In this document: positions 1 to 6,358 of the stretch, piece after piece
Position numbering within the stretch: the first letter of the stretch is position 1
How the letters are laid out: each line of letters opens with the position of its first letter
Assembly (NCBI GenBank): GCA_900540635.1
Contig: UQGU01000058.1
Span: 1 to 13,733 of the forward strand
DNA from: an uncultured Eubacteriales bacterium
Lineage (GTDB): Bacteria; Bacillota; Clostridia; Oscillospirales; Oscillospiraceae
Direction of reading: 5' to 3'
Length of the DNA stretch: 13,733 nucleotides
The notes under the pieces: model-generated
What the model saw: the letters and a program-made list of their open reading frames with translations, nothing else
Databases searched by the model: none
What the model was told of the DNA's origin: nothing
Made by a program: the position numbers and the translations under genes

Positions 1-224
1 CGCAGCGAATTGAATCTAACATAGCTGCCGGTGGCAGCTATACCGCAAAAAGTGGTGCTGGCAGGGCGCAGCCCTGACTGAGGAGGGGCCTAATGGGCGA
101 GAGCAGCTGGAAAAGCGCACAACCTACCTACCGCTCACTTACAAAACGCCCCTCTTCCGTCTCGCCTGCGGCGAGCCACCTTCCCCGTAGGGGAAGGTTA
201 AGGAGCTTTCCCTTTGGGGAAGGT
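1..224. repeat. Interspersed palindromic repeat, copy A (left end cut off by window)
   Basis: This is a noncoding modular repeat related to copies at 3751-3908 and 7701-8008. Positions 1-110 match 7745-7855 almost base for base, with one 1-base length difference and a few substitutions. It contains a 9-bp hairpin at 21-41 (ATAGCTGCC, loop GGT, GGCAGCTAT), the shared core motif GACTGAGGAGGGG at 76-88, a partly complementary GCCCCTCTTCC near 148-158, and an 8-bp end hairpin at 179-197 (CCTTCCCC, loop GTA, GGGGAAGG). A second GGGGAAGGT follows at 216-224. Compared with copy C it lacks the right-hand insertion carrying the second TAGCTGCC hairpin. It ends about 35 bases before the ATP-grasp gene. 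I see no convincing promoter between the two, so the operon promoter may lie inside the repeat or upstream of the window. Confidence 0.85.
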
Positions 225-259
225 ATGAATGTTAATAAAAGAGAGAAGTTGAGAAACCC

Positions 260-1450
260 ATGAAAAACTTTATTTTCATCTCCCCGAATTTCCCGATGAC
301 CTATTGGAAATTCTGCGCGGAGTTAAAGAAAAACGGCATGCGGGTGCTGGGGATCGGCGACAGTCCCTATGAAAACCTGCTGCAGGAGCTGCGGGACAGT
401 CTGGATGAATATTATAAGGTGTCCAGCCTGGAAAACTACGACGAGGTCTTCAAGGCCGTGGCCTTCTTCACCTTCAAGTACGGCAAGATCGACTGGCTGG
501 AATCCAACAATGAGTACTGGCTCATGCGGGATGCCCAGCTGCGGACGGAATTCAACATCACCACCGGCCCCAAGATTCAGGATATGCGGAAGATCAAGTT
601 CAAGTCCGCCATGAAGGAGTACTATGCCAAGGCCGGTCTGCCCACGGCCAGATGGCACATTGTGGAGGGGCTGGAGGACGCCCTGGACTTCGCCCACACC
701 GTGGGCTACCCCGTGGTGGTCAAGCCGGACAACGGCGTGGGGGCCAACAACACCTACAAGCTCTCCTCTGACGAAGACCTGGCGTTCTTCATGGACCACA
801 AGGGCGACGAAGTGTACATCATGGAGGAGTACGTCAGAGGCTACGTGCAGACCTTCGATGCCATTGTGGATTCCAAGGGCCAGCCCCTGTTTGAGAGCGG
901 CAATATCACCCCCGAATCCATTATGGACATCGTCAACGACAACCGGGACTCCACCTATTACCTGGTGAAGGACGTGCCGGAGAACATCCGCTCCGCAGGC
1001 CTGCGGACCGTCAAGGCCTTCGGCGTGAAGAGCCGGTTCATCCACCTGGAGTTCTTCGTACTCAGCGAGGACCAGGCGGGGCTGGGCAAGAAGGGCGATG
1101 TGCTGGGCCTGGAGGTGAATATGCGCCCCGCCGGCGGCTACACCCCGGACATGTACAACTACAGCCAGGAGACCGACGTATATAAGATCTGGGCGGATAT
1201 GGTCTGCTTCGACAAAAACACCAAGCCCACCGGCGCCCACCACTACTGCGCCTTCTACGGCCGCCGGGACGGCACCCGCTACAAGCTGGACGACTACGAG
1301 ATCATGATGAAGTACGCGGGCCATATCGTGATGAACGGCCGCATTCCCGACGCCCTGTCCGGGGCCATGGCCAACCAGATGTACGTTGGCCGATTTGATA
1401 CGGAAGAGGAAATGAACGCATTCTACCACGATCTGGCAGAGCACTTTTAA
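260..1450 (+). CDS. ATP-grasp domain ligase, first gene of an amino acid importer operon
   Basis: A 396-residue soluble protein of the ATP-grasp superfamily (carbamoyl-phosphate synthase / carboxylate-amine ligase-like), which activates a carboxylate as acyl phosphate and couples it to an amine or other nucleophile. Visible motifs in order: an N-terminal pre-ATP-grasp segment with a Rossmann-like start (IFISPNFP, about 4-11; MRVLGIGDSP, about 27-36); VVVKPDNGVGANN at 152-164 with the nucleotide-binding lysine K155; the adenine-loop region YIMEEYVRGY at 186-195; HLEFF at 262-266; and EVNMRPAGG at 285-293, the expected metal and phosphate-binding strand. No biotin or CPSase partner domain is present. 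The start has only a weak purine-rich site (GAGAGAAG at 241-248). The permease gene begins 15 bases after its stop, so the two are very likely co-transcribed. That suggests the ligase acts on the imported amino acid or a peptide made from it, but the substrate cannot be read from the sequence. Confidence 0.85.
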   Translation: MKNFIFISPNFPMTYWKFCAELKKNGMRVLGIGDSPYENLLQELRDSLDEYYKVSSLENYDEVFKAVAFFTFKYGKIDWLESNNEYWLMRDAQLRTEFNITTGPKIQDMRKIKFKSAMKEYYAKAGLPTARWHIVEGLEDALDFAHTVGYPVVVKPDNGVGANNTYKLSSDEDLAFFMDHKGDEVYIMEEYVRGYVQTFDAIVDSKGQPLFESGNITPESIMDIVNDNRDSTYYLVKDVPENIRSAGLRTVKAFGVKSRFIHLEFFVLSEDQAGLGKKGDVLGLEVNMRPAGGYTPDMYNYSQETDVYKIWADMVCFDKNTKPTGAHHYCAFYGRRDGTRYKLDDYEIMMKYAGHIVMNGRIPDALSGAMANQMYVGRFDTEEEMNAFYHDLAEHF

Positions 1451-1452
1451 TC

Positions 1453-1468
1453 AAAGGAGAACCCATTG
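1453..1468 (+). promoter_or_regulatory. Ribosome binding site deciding the TTG start of the permease
   Basis: AAAGGAGA at 1453-1460 sits five bases before TTG at 1466. No ATG lies at a suitable distance and the protein aligns sensibly from this TTG, so a TTG start is the best reading. Confidence 0.7.
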
Positions 1469-2134
1469 AACGAACGACTATTCCGGATTCTTCTGGAATC
1501 CTTCCCCAAGATTTTGCTGCCGGGGCTGACCATGACCATCCCCCTGACGGTGATCTCCTTCTCTCTGGCTCTGGTCATTGCTGTAGTTACGGCCATTGTC
1601 CAGTTTGCCAATGTGAAGGTGCTCAAGCAGATCGCCCGGTTTTACATCTGGGTGGTCCGGGGCACCCCGCTGCTGGTGCAGCTGTATGTGATTTTTTACG
1701 GTCTGCCGAACCTGGGCATCATGCTGGAGCCCTTTCCCTCGGCGGTGCTGGTGTTCTCCATCAACGAGGGGGCCTACTGCGCCGAGACCATCCGGGCGGC
1801 CCTGGAATCCGTGCCCAAGGGGCAGCTGGAGGCGGGCTGCTGCGTGGGCATGAGCTATATGCAGATCATGCGCCGCATTCTGCTGCCCCAGGCCATGCGC
1901 ACGGCCTTCCCCTCCCTGTCCAACAACCTGATCTCCATGGTGAAGGACACCTCCCTTGCCGCCAACATCACGGTGATGGAGATGTTCATGGTGACCCAGC
2001 GCATCGCCTCCCGGTACTATGAGCATCTGGCGCTGTACATCGAAGTCGCCCTCATCTATCTGCTGTTCTGCACGGTGCTGACCAGGCTGCAGAGCTGGGG
2101 CGAAAAGAAACTGAGTTCTTACGGGGCGGTGTGA
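1466..2134 (+). CDS. Polar amino acid ABC transporter permease
   Basis: A 222-residue integral membrane permease of the histidine/glutamate/cystine (HisM/TcyB-like) family, which forms the substrate channel and probably homodimerises because only one permease gene is present. Hydrophobic segments lie at about 21-45, 60-82, 90-112 and 186-207. The conserved PGLTMTIPLTV entry (about 19-29), WVVRGTPLLVQL (62-73) and the cytoplasmic EAA loop ESVPKGQLEAGCCVGMSY (about 114-131) that docks to the ATPase are all visible, followed by LLPQAMR and SLSNNLISMVKDTSLA (150-165). The wording around the EAA loop and the VKDTSLAANITV segment reminds me of cystine-type permeases, but specificity is not proven. 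It starts at TTG, follows the ATP-grasp gene by 15 bases and overlaps the ATPase gene by four bases (GTGA at 2131-2134), so translation of the two is probably coupled. Confidence 0.93.
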   Translation: MNERLFRILLESFPKILLPGLTMTIPLTVISFSLALVIAVVTAIVQFANVKVLKQIARFYIWVVRGTPLLVQLYVIFYGLPNLGIMLEPFPSAVLVFSINEGAYCAETIRAALESVPKGQLEAGCCVGMSYMQIMRRILLPQAMRTAFPSLSNNLISMVKDTSLAANITVMEMFMVTQRIASRYYEHLALYIEVALIYLLFCTVLTRLQSWGEKKLSSYGAV

Positions 2135-2907
2135 GTATGGCAATGCTGGAAATCAGGAATATTCACAAGGCCTTCGATGGGCTGGGCGTGCTGAAAGGCG
2201 TGAGCCTGTCCGTGGAAAAGGGCGATGTGGTGGCCATTCTGGGCAAAAGCGGCTCGGGAAAGACCACATTGCTTCGCTGCATCAACTTTCTGGAAACCGC
2301 CGACGACGGGGAGCTGGTCTTCGACGGGGAGACGGTGCCCCTGCACAATGCCTCCAAGCGCGACATTGCCCGCATCCGGAAAAAGACCGCCTTTGTCTTC
2401 CAGAACTACAATCTGTTCCGGAACAAGACGGCCCTGCAAAACGTCACCGAGGGGCTGATCGTGGCCCGGAAAATGCCCAAGGCCCAGGCCGAGGAGATCG
2501 GCATGCGGATGCTGCAAAAGGTGGGCATGGCGGACAGGGCCTCTGCCTACCCCAGCCAGCTTTCCGGCGGGCAGCAGCAGCGCGTGGCAATCGCCAGAGG
2601 TCTGGCCACAGACCCGGAGATCATCCTTTTCGATGAGCCCACCTCGGCCCTCGACCCGGAGCTCACCGGGGAGGTGCTGGCCGTCATGCGGCAGCTGGCC
2701 CAGGAGGGCATGACCATGCTGGTGGTGACCCACGAGATGAATTTTGCCAGGAATGTGTCGTCCAAGGTGGTTTTCATGGAGGACGGCGTGATTTTGGAAG
2801 AGAGCAAGCCGGAGGATTTCTTCCGGCAGCCCAAGCAGGAGCGCTCCCGGGCCTTCCTGCGCACCATTCTGGGAGAAGAAGCTCCCAAACAGGAGGAAAC
2901 ACTATGA
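2131..2907 (+). CDS. Amino acid ABC transporter ATP-binding protein
   Basis: A 258-residue cytoplasmic ATPase that powers import through the permease encoded just upstream. All motifs are intact: Walker A GKSGSGKT at 38-45, Q-loop FQNYNLF at 90-96, signature LSGGQQQR at 144-151, Walker B ILFDEP at 165-170 with the catalytic glutamate E169, D-loop SALD at 172-175, and switch histidine H201 in VTHEM. Length is typical for the GlnQ/HisP group. The start taken here is GTG at 2131, overlapping the permease stop. ATG codons at 2137 and 2143 in the same frame are real alternatives, because the purine-rich GGGGCGG at 2123-2129 spaces well to the ATG at 2137. Its 3' end overlaps the binding-protein start by ATGA (2904-2907). 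Confidence 0.95.
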   Translation: MSMAMLEIRNIHKAFDGLGVLKGVSLSVEKGDVVAILGKSGSGKTTLLRCINFLETADDGELVFDGETVPLHNASKRDIARIRKKTAFVFQNYNLFRNKTALQNVTEGLIVARKMPKAQAEEIGMRMLQKVGMADRASAYPSQLSGGQQQRVAIARGLATDPEIILFDEPTSALDPELTGEVLAVMRQLAQEGMTMLVVTHEMNFARNVSSKVVFMEDGVILEESKPEDFFRQPKQERSRAFLRTILGEEAPKQEETL

Positions 2908-3701
2908 AAAAATGGATTCGTATAACCGCTCTGGCTCTGGCCGCCCTTCTGGCCCTGGCCGGCTGCGGCAAGAAGCAGGAACCGGCCGGCGACCGTCTGG
3001 CCCAGATTCAGCAGAAGGGCGAGCTGGTCATCGCCCTGGAGGGCAACTGGGCGCCCTGGTCCTTCCACGATGACAGCGACGCTCTGGTGGGCTACGATGT
3101 GGAAGTGGGCAAGGCCATTGCCGAGAAGCTGGGCGTGAAGGCCACCTTCGTAGAGGGCGAGTGGGACGGCCTTCTCGCCGGTGTGGAGGCCGGACGGTAC
3201 GACATGGTCATCAACGGCGTGGACATCACCGACAGCCGGAAGGAGACCTACGACTTCTCCACCCCCTATGCCTACATCAAGACCGCCCTGGTGGTGGCCA
3301 AGGACAACGACACCATCCAATCCTTTGACGACCTGGCGGGCAAGACCACGGCCAACTCCATCGGCAGCACCTATATGGAGATGGCGGAAGCCTACGGCGC
3401 CACCTGCTCCGGCGTAGACACCCTGGACGAGACCATCCAGATGGTGCTCCAGGGCCGGGCAGACGCCACCCTGAACGCCAACGTCTCCTTCTTCGACTAC
3501 CTGAGCCAGCACCCGGACGCCGCCATCAAGATCGTGGCCGAGTCTGAGGAGGCCAACGAGATCGCCATCCCCATGCAGAAGGGCGACGACACCGCCTCTC
3601 TCCGGGAGGCCGTCAACCAGGCCATTGAAGCCCTGCGCACCGAGGGCAAGCTCTCCGAGCTGTCCGGCAAGTACTTCGGCGCGGATATCAGCGGTAAGTA
3701 A
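2904..3701 (+). CDS. Polar amino acid ABC transporter substrate-binding lipoprotein
   Basis: A 265-residue family 3 solute-binding protein, anchored outside the membrane, which captures the amino acid and delivers it to the permease. A lipoprotein signal peptide is clear: positive start MKKWIR, hydrophobic stretch, lipobox LAGC at 18-21 with lipidated Cys21. The mature part shows the family signature LVGYDVEVGKAIAEKL at 61-76, the ligand-binding region GVDITDSRKETYDFSTPY (105-122) with the conserved arginine R112 expected to hold the substrate carboxylate, and GRADATL with D188 in the usual amino-group position. A strong AGGAGG at 2891-2896 precedes the ATG, which overlaps the ATPase stop codon. 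It is the last gene of the operon and is followed by a rho-independent terminator. Cystine or glutamine-type substrates fit the family, but this is not decided here. Confidence 0.94.
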   Translation: MKKWIRITALALAALLALAGCGKKQEPAGDRLAQIQQKGELVIALEGNWAPWSFHDDSDALVGYDVEVGKAIAEKLGVKATFVEGEWDGLLAGVEAGRYDMVINGVDITDSRKETYDFSTPYAYIKTALVVAKDNDTIQSFDDLAGKTTANSIGSTYMEMAEAYGATCSGVDTLDETIQMVLQGRADATLNANVSFFDYLSQHPDAAIKIVAESEEANEIAIPMQKGDDTASLREAVNQAIEALRTEGKLSELSGKYFGADISGK

Positions 3702-3715
3702 ATTTCTCCGGACAC

Positions 3716-3747
3716 CGGGGCTGCCGTTGGCAGCCCCCCGTTTTTTT
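3716..3747 (+). terminator. Rho-independent terminator of the ATP-grasp/ABC importer operon
   Basis: A GC-rich stem GGGGCTGCC (3717-3725), loop GTT, GGCAGCCCC (3729-3737), followed within three bases by seven T residues at 3741-3747, 15 bases after the binding-protein stop. Confidence 0.93.
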
Positions 3748-3750
3748 GCC

Positions 3751-3908
3751 AAAAGCTTCCCCTCCGGGGGAGCTGGCTCGCGCAGCGAGACTGAGGAGGG
3801 GCGTTCTGAGCGAGAGCGACGGGCAACTATGCTAACTACATGCCACTCTCGCCCGTGACGCCCCTCTTCCACCGCTGCGGCGGTCCCCCTTCCCCGCAGG
3901 GGAAGGTT
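3751..3908. repeat. Interspersed palindromic repeat, copy B (short core form)
   Basis: This is the compact form of the repeat seen at 1-224 and 7701-8008. It begins with AAGCTTCCCCT like copy C, carries CGCGCAGCGA directly joined to the core GACTGAGGAGGGG (3789-3801), has the partly complementary GCCCCTCTTCC on the other side, then CCGCTGCGGCGGTCCCCC and the end hairpin CTTCCCC, GCA, GGGGAAGG, ending GGGGAAGGTT at 3899-3908. It lacks both of the TAGCTGCC hairpin blocks found in copy C. It sits between the terminator of one operon and the promoter of the next gene, and I see no coding potential in it. Confidence 0.83.
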
Positions 3909-3948
3909 AGGAGTTCCCCGTCTCTCCCCTTTCTCAAGAACCTGCCGC

Positions 3949-3977
3949 TTTACGAAAAGTAGAATCTGTGATATGAT
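3949..3977 (+). promoter_or_regulatory. Promoter of the GH25 muramidase gene
   Basis: A -35 TTTACG (3949-3954) lies 17 bases from a -10 TATGAT (3972-3977). The -10 is preceded by TGA (3969-3971), giving an extended -10. The coding start is 35 bases downstream, with AAAAGGAA (3997-4004) as ribosome binding site. Confidence 0.65.
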
Positions 3978-4012
3978 AGCACCATCCCATAGACAGAAAA
4001 GGAACCGATCCT

Positions 4013-5530
4013 ATGAACAATAGATTTAAGTGTGCCTTCTCCCTGCTCCTTGCCGCGGCCCTGCTTTTCTCTCTGGCCGCCTGCGGCAGCAAACGGACCA
4101 CCAAGGAAACCGAAAGCGTTGTCCTCGGCATTGACGTGGCCAAATACCAGGGCACCATCGATTGGCAGGCCCTGGCCGGGGCCGGGGTGAAATTTGCCAT
4201 GGTCCGCCTGGGCTACCGCACCGCCGAAGACGGGGTGATCGTGGAGGACAGCAACGCCCGCTACAATCTCCAGGAGGGCGCCCGGGCCGGAATCCCCATG
4301 GGGGCCTATTTCTTCTCCACTGCCATCAGCGAGGAGGAGGCCAAGGAGGAGGCAGCCTGGGTTTCTGACCTGGTTGCCAAGTACCCCATCACCTACCCCA
4401 TTGTCTACGACTGCGAGGGCTTCCTGGACAACCGGCAGAAAGCCCTTTCCAACAGCGAGCGGACGGACATCGCCCTGGCCTTTCTGAAGGAGATCAAGCG
4501 TCTGGGCTACGAGCCCATGTTCTACGGCTCCAAAAGCGAGCTGGAAAACAACTGGGACATGGGCCCCATCGAAAAGCACTATAAGGTCTGGGTGGCCCAG
4601 TACCCGGATGCCCCCTACCCCGAGACCCCCATGTCCAGCTACCAGGGAAAGCACGCCATGTGGCAGTTTTCCAAGTCCGCACGGGTCGTGGGGCTGGAGC
4701 AGAGCGTGGATATGAACCTGGCCTATTTTGCCTATGACGGCATTGAGCCCCCGAAGGATTCCGAGCCCCCCGAGGAGGCCTTCCCAGACCCGGAGGCCCT
4801 GATGCGCTTCACGGAGTGCCGGGAGACGGTCACCGCCAAGGAAAAGACCAATCTGCGCTCCATCCCGGACCAGGGGGAGGACAGCCAGATTCTCTACACC
4901 CTGCTCAACGGCGAAACCGCCCTGCGGACCGCCACCAGCGACAGCGGCTGGTCCAGACTGGAGTATAACGGCGCCGTGTGCTACGCCGTCACCAGCTACC
5001 TGACCACGGACCTGGACTATGTCCCCGGGGCCGCCCAAAGTGAGGGCGGCCTGCAAACCCGGTTTGAGACCGTGGACGACACCGTCACCGCCAAGGTGGA
5101 GGTGAACCTTCGAACCCTGCCCAGCACCGAAAACGGGGAATCCCAGGTGCTCACCCTGCTGAAGCACGGGGAAACCGTCAGGCGCACCGGCGTCAGCAGC
5201 AACGGCTGGTCCAGGCTCGAATACAACGGCACCGTGTGCTACGCCGTCACCAGCTACCTGGAGGCCCCGGACGGCACCGGCCTGGAGCCGGACACCGGAG
5301 AGATCAAAACCCAGTTTGAAGCGGCAGACGACTGGGTGACCCCCAAGGAGAAGGTCAATCTCCGCTCCATCCCCTCGGTGGATGACCCCCGAAGCCAGGT
5401 CATCGCCACCATCACCAGCGCCGACAAGGTCCACCGCACCGGCCTCAACCGGGACGTAGGCTGGTCGAGGGTGGAATACGACGGCCAGACCCTGTACTGC
5501 GTGACCCAATACCTGAATGAAAATCCCTGA
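4013..5530 (+). CDS. GH25 muramidase lipoprotein with three SH3-like repeats
   Basis: A 505-residue surface lipoprotein predicted to cleave the N-acetylmuramic acid to N-acetylglucosamine bond of peptidoglycan. The signal peptide ends in lipobox LAAC with Cys24. The glycosyl hydrolase 25 domain covers about 35-240: GIDVAKYQG (39-47, with D41), FAMVRLGYR (61-69), the active-site strand PIVYDCEGF (129-137) with the D-x-E pair D133 and E135, YGSKSELEN, and the closing strand MWQFS...SVDMNLAYF (216-239, with D233). Three tandem bacterial SH3-like units follow at about 272-331, 356-416 and 440-502. Each starts V-T-x-K and contains NLRS/NLRT, GWSRLEY or GWSRVEY, and CYAVTSYL or CVTQYL. These probably bind cell wall. 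A C-terminal SH3 array is common in such enzymes. It is a single-gene unit with its own promoter. A 29-base exact DNA repeat between units 1 and 2 points to a fairly recent internal duplication. Confidence 0.92.
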   Translation: MNNRFKCAFSLLLAAALLFSLAACGSKRTTKETESVVLGIDVAKYQGTIDWQALAGAGVKFAMVRLGYRTAEDGVIVEDSNARYNLQEGARAGIPMGAYFFSTAISEEEAKEEAAWVSDLVAKYPITYPIVYDCEGFLDNRQKALSNSERTDIALAFLKEIKRLGYEPMFYGSKSELENNWDMGPIEKHYKVWVAQYPDAPYPETPMSSYQGKHAMWQFSKSARVVGLEQSVDMNLAYFAYDGIEPPKDSEPPEEAFPDPEALMRFTECRETVTAKEKTNLRSIPDQGEDSQILYTLLNGETALRTATSDSGWSRLEYNGAVCYAVTSYLTTDLDYVPGAAQSEGGLQTRFETVDDTVTAKVEVNLRTLPSTENGESQVLTLLKHGETVRRTGVSSNGWSRLEYNGTVCYAVTSYLEAPDGTGLEPDTGEIKTQFEAADDWVTPKEKVNLRSIPSVDDPRSQVIATITSADKVHRTGLNRDVGWSRVEYDGQTLYCVTQYLNENP

Positions 5531-5562
5531 TAATATATGAGGAACAAATCCATAATCCTGAT

Positions 5563-5592
5563 TTTAACCCTATCGAATTCGATAGGGTTAAA
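5563..5592. repeat. 30-bp perfect palindrome
   Basis: The half-site TTTAACCCTATCGAA is followed directly by its exact reverse complement TTCGATAGGGTTTAAA-type half (TTCGATAGGGTTAAA), with GAATTC at the centre and no loop bases. Weaker symmetry continues outward to AATCC at 5554-5558 and GGATT at 5595-5599. There is no T-run after it, so it is not a standard terminator. A protein binding site, a cruciform or a mobile-element junction are all possible. Confidence 0.8.
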
Positions 5593-5747
5593 GCGGATTC
5601 GGGAGACAAGGCGCGCCCAAAATCGAGCGATTAAAAATATTACGAGCAAAAGCATACAGACAATTAGAGCTTTTGACGAAAAATCAGGATGCGATTACAG
5701 CACTAAAGAAAAATCTCATTGAAGATGCAGGAGCAGGGAATCCCTAA
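5592..5747 (+). pseudogene. Start-less open frame, likely 3' fragment of an unknown gene
   Basis: In the frame ending with TAA at 5745-5747 there is an open stretch of 51 codons after the in-frame stop at 5589-5591, with no ATG, GTG or TTG start paired with a ribosome binding site at its head. From about 5619 it reads as a plausible charged helical C-terminus (KIERLKILRAKAYRQLELL, then TKNQDAITALKKNLIEDAG). Its codons are AT-rich and unlike those of the flanking genes. I do not recognise the family. It looks like the surviving end of a gene truncated at or near the palindrome, but a chance open frame cannot be excluded. Confidence 0.35.
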
Positions 5748-5788
5748 GCAAAACTTATTGGCATCAATGTGTAACAGCAGATTGTTTT

Positions 5789-5829
5789 GCCCCGTGGATG
5801 GCATGACACCGTCCACGGGGCGTTTTGCT
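5789..5829 (+). terminator. Rho-independent terminator upstream of the MarR-MATE operon
   Basis: A 10-bp perfect stem GCCCCGTGGA (5789-5798) and TCCACGGGGC (5812-5821) with a 13-base loop, followed by GTTTTGCTTTT. It would end transcription coming from the muramidase gene or the AT-rich stretch, just before the next promoter. Confidence 0.8.
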
Positions 5830-5835
5830 TTTCCC

Positions 5836-5880
5836 TTGACATTCCTACCAAAACCGTGTATACTTTAAATAGTACGATTT
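5836..5880 (+). promoter_or_regulatory. Promoter of the MarR-MATE operon with a possible operator
   Basis: A consensus -35 TTGACA (5836-5841) lies exactly 17 bases from -10 TATACT (5859-5864). Immediately after it, at 5867-5880, is AAATAGTACGATTT, a near-palindrome centred on GTAC. It overlaps the likely transcription start, which is where an autoregulating MarR protein commonly binds. The promoter call is strong; the operator call is inference. Confidence 0.75.
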
Positions 5881-5899
5881 CGGACAAAAAGGAGACCCT

Positions 5900-6358
5900 A
5901 TGCAGGAAAAATATGAAAAAATGCGTTTGCTCAATGCCTACATCTGCGAGACAAACGCCGTTTATCACGAGCTGGCCCAGGCGGTGAATTTATCCGACAG
6001 CGTCATGCAGGTGCTCTATACCGCTCTGACGGGAGGAGGCAGCTGCACCGTGCGGGAGGTGTGCTTCCTCACGGGCATCAGCAAGCAGACCCTCAATTCC
6101 GCTCTGCGCAAAATGGAATCTGACGGGCTTCTCCGCCTGGAAGCGGTGGACGGCAAGCAGAAGCGCATCTGCCTGACGGAAGCGGGCCTGGCCCTGGCGA
6201 ACCGGACGGCCCTGGTAGAGCTGGACCTGGAAACCGCCATTCTGGAAAGCTGGCCGGAAACCGACCGGGAGGCCTACCTGCGCCTTATGAAACGCTATTT
6301 AGACGATCTCCGCCGGGGCGTGAACGCCCTGCAAGCCAAAGGAAAGGAACAAAAATGA
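5900..6358 (+). CDS. MarR family transcriptional regulator
   Basis: A 152-residue winged-helix regulator of usual MarR length, predicted to bind DNA as a dimer. The helix-turn-helix is read at about 48-74 (SCTVREVCFLTGISKQTL, then NSALRKMESDGLL) and the beta-wing at about 80-92 (LEAVDGKQKRICL). Long helices at both ends would form the dimer interface. Four cysteines (C16, C49, C55, C91) are visible, so redox sensing is possible but unproven. The start is set by AAAAGGAG at 5887-5894. It overlaps the MATE efflux gene by ATGA (6355-6358), an arrangement like the known MepR-MepA pair, in which the MarR protein represses the efflux gene. I infer that it controls its own operon from the palindrome just after the -10. 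Confidence 0.9.
   Translation: MQEKYEKMRLLNAYICETNAVYHELAQAVNLSDSVMQVLYTALTGGGSCTVREVCFLTGISKQTLNSALRKMESDGLLRLEAVDGKQKRICLTEAGLALANRTALVELDLETAILESWPETDREAYLRLMKRYLDDLRRGVNALQAKGKEQK

Larger units (their letters stand above)
5531..5788. other. AT-rich intergenic stretch, possible remnant of foreign DNA
   Basis: After the muramidase stop the base composition changes abruptly from GC-rich to AT-rich, with runs such as TTAAAAATATTA and many AAA/AGA codons. It contains the 30-bp palindrome at 5563-5592 and a start-less open frame to 5747. A 61-codon open frame starting at 5537 is also present, but it runs through the palindrome and has no good ribosome binding site, so I do not call it a gene. 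Confidence 0.5.

Noticed and set aside
2547..3872. Long minus-strand open frame (441 codons) opposite the ATPase and binding-protein genes
   Set aside because: Low-complexity Gly/Val/His/Leu-rich translation typical of the antisense frame of GC-rich genes. It overlaps two genes with intact motifs and crosses a terminator and a repeat.
3950..5509. 519-codon minus-strand open frame opposite the GH25 gene
   Set aside because: Antisense shadow of a gene with a clear signal peptide, catalytic motifs and SH3 repeats; no ribosome binding site or recognisable domain.
5537..5722. 61-codon open frame after the muramidase
   Set aside because: It translates through the perfect palindrome, lacks a convincing ribosome binding site and is less protein-like than the overlapping start-less frame ending at 5747.
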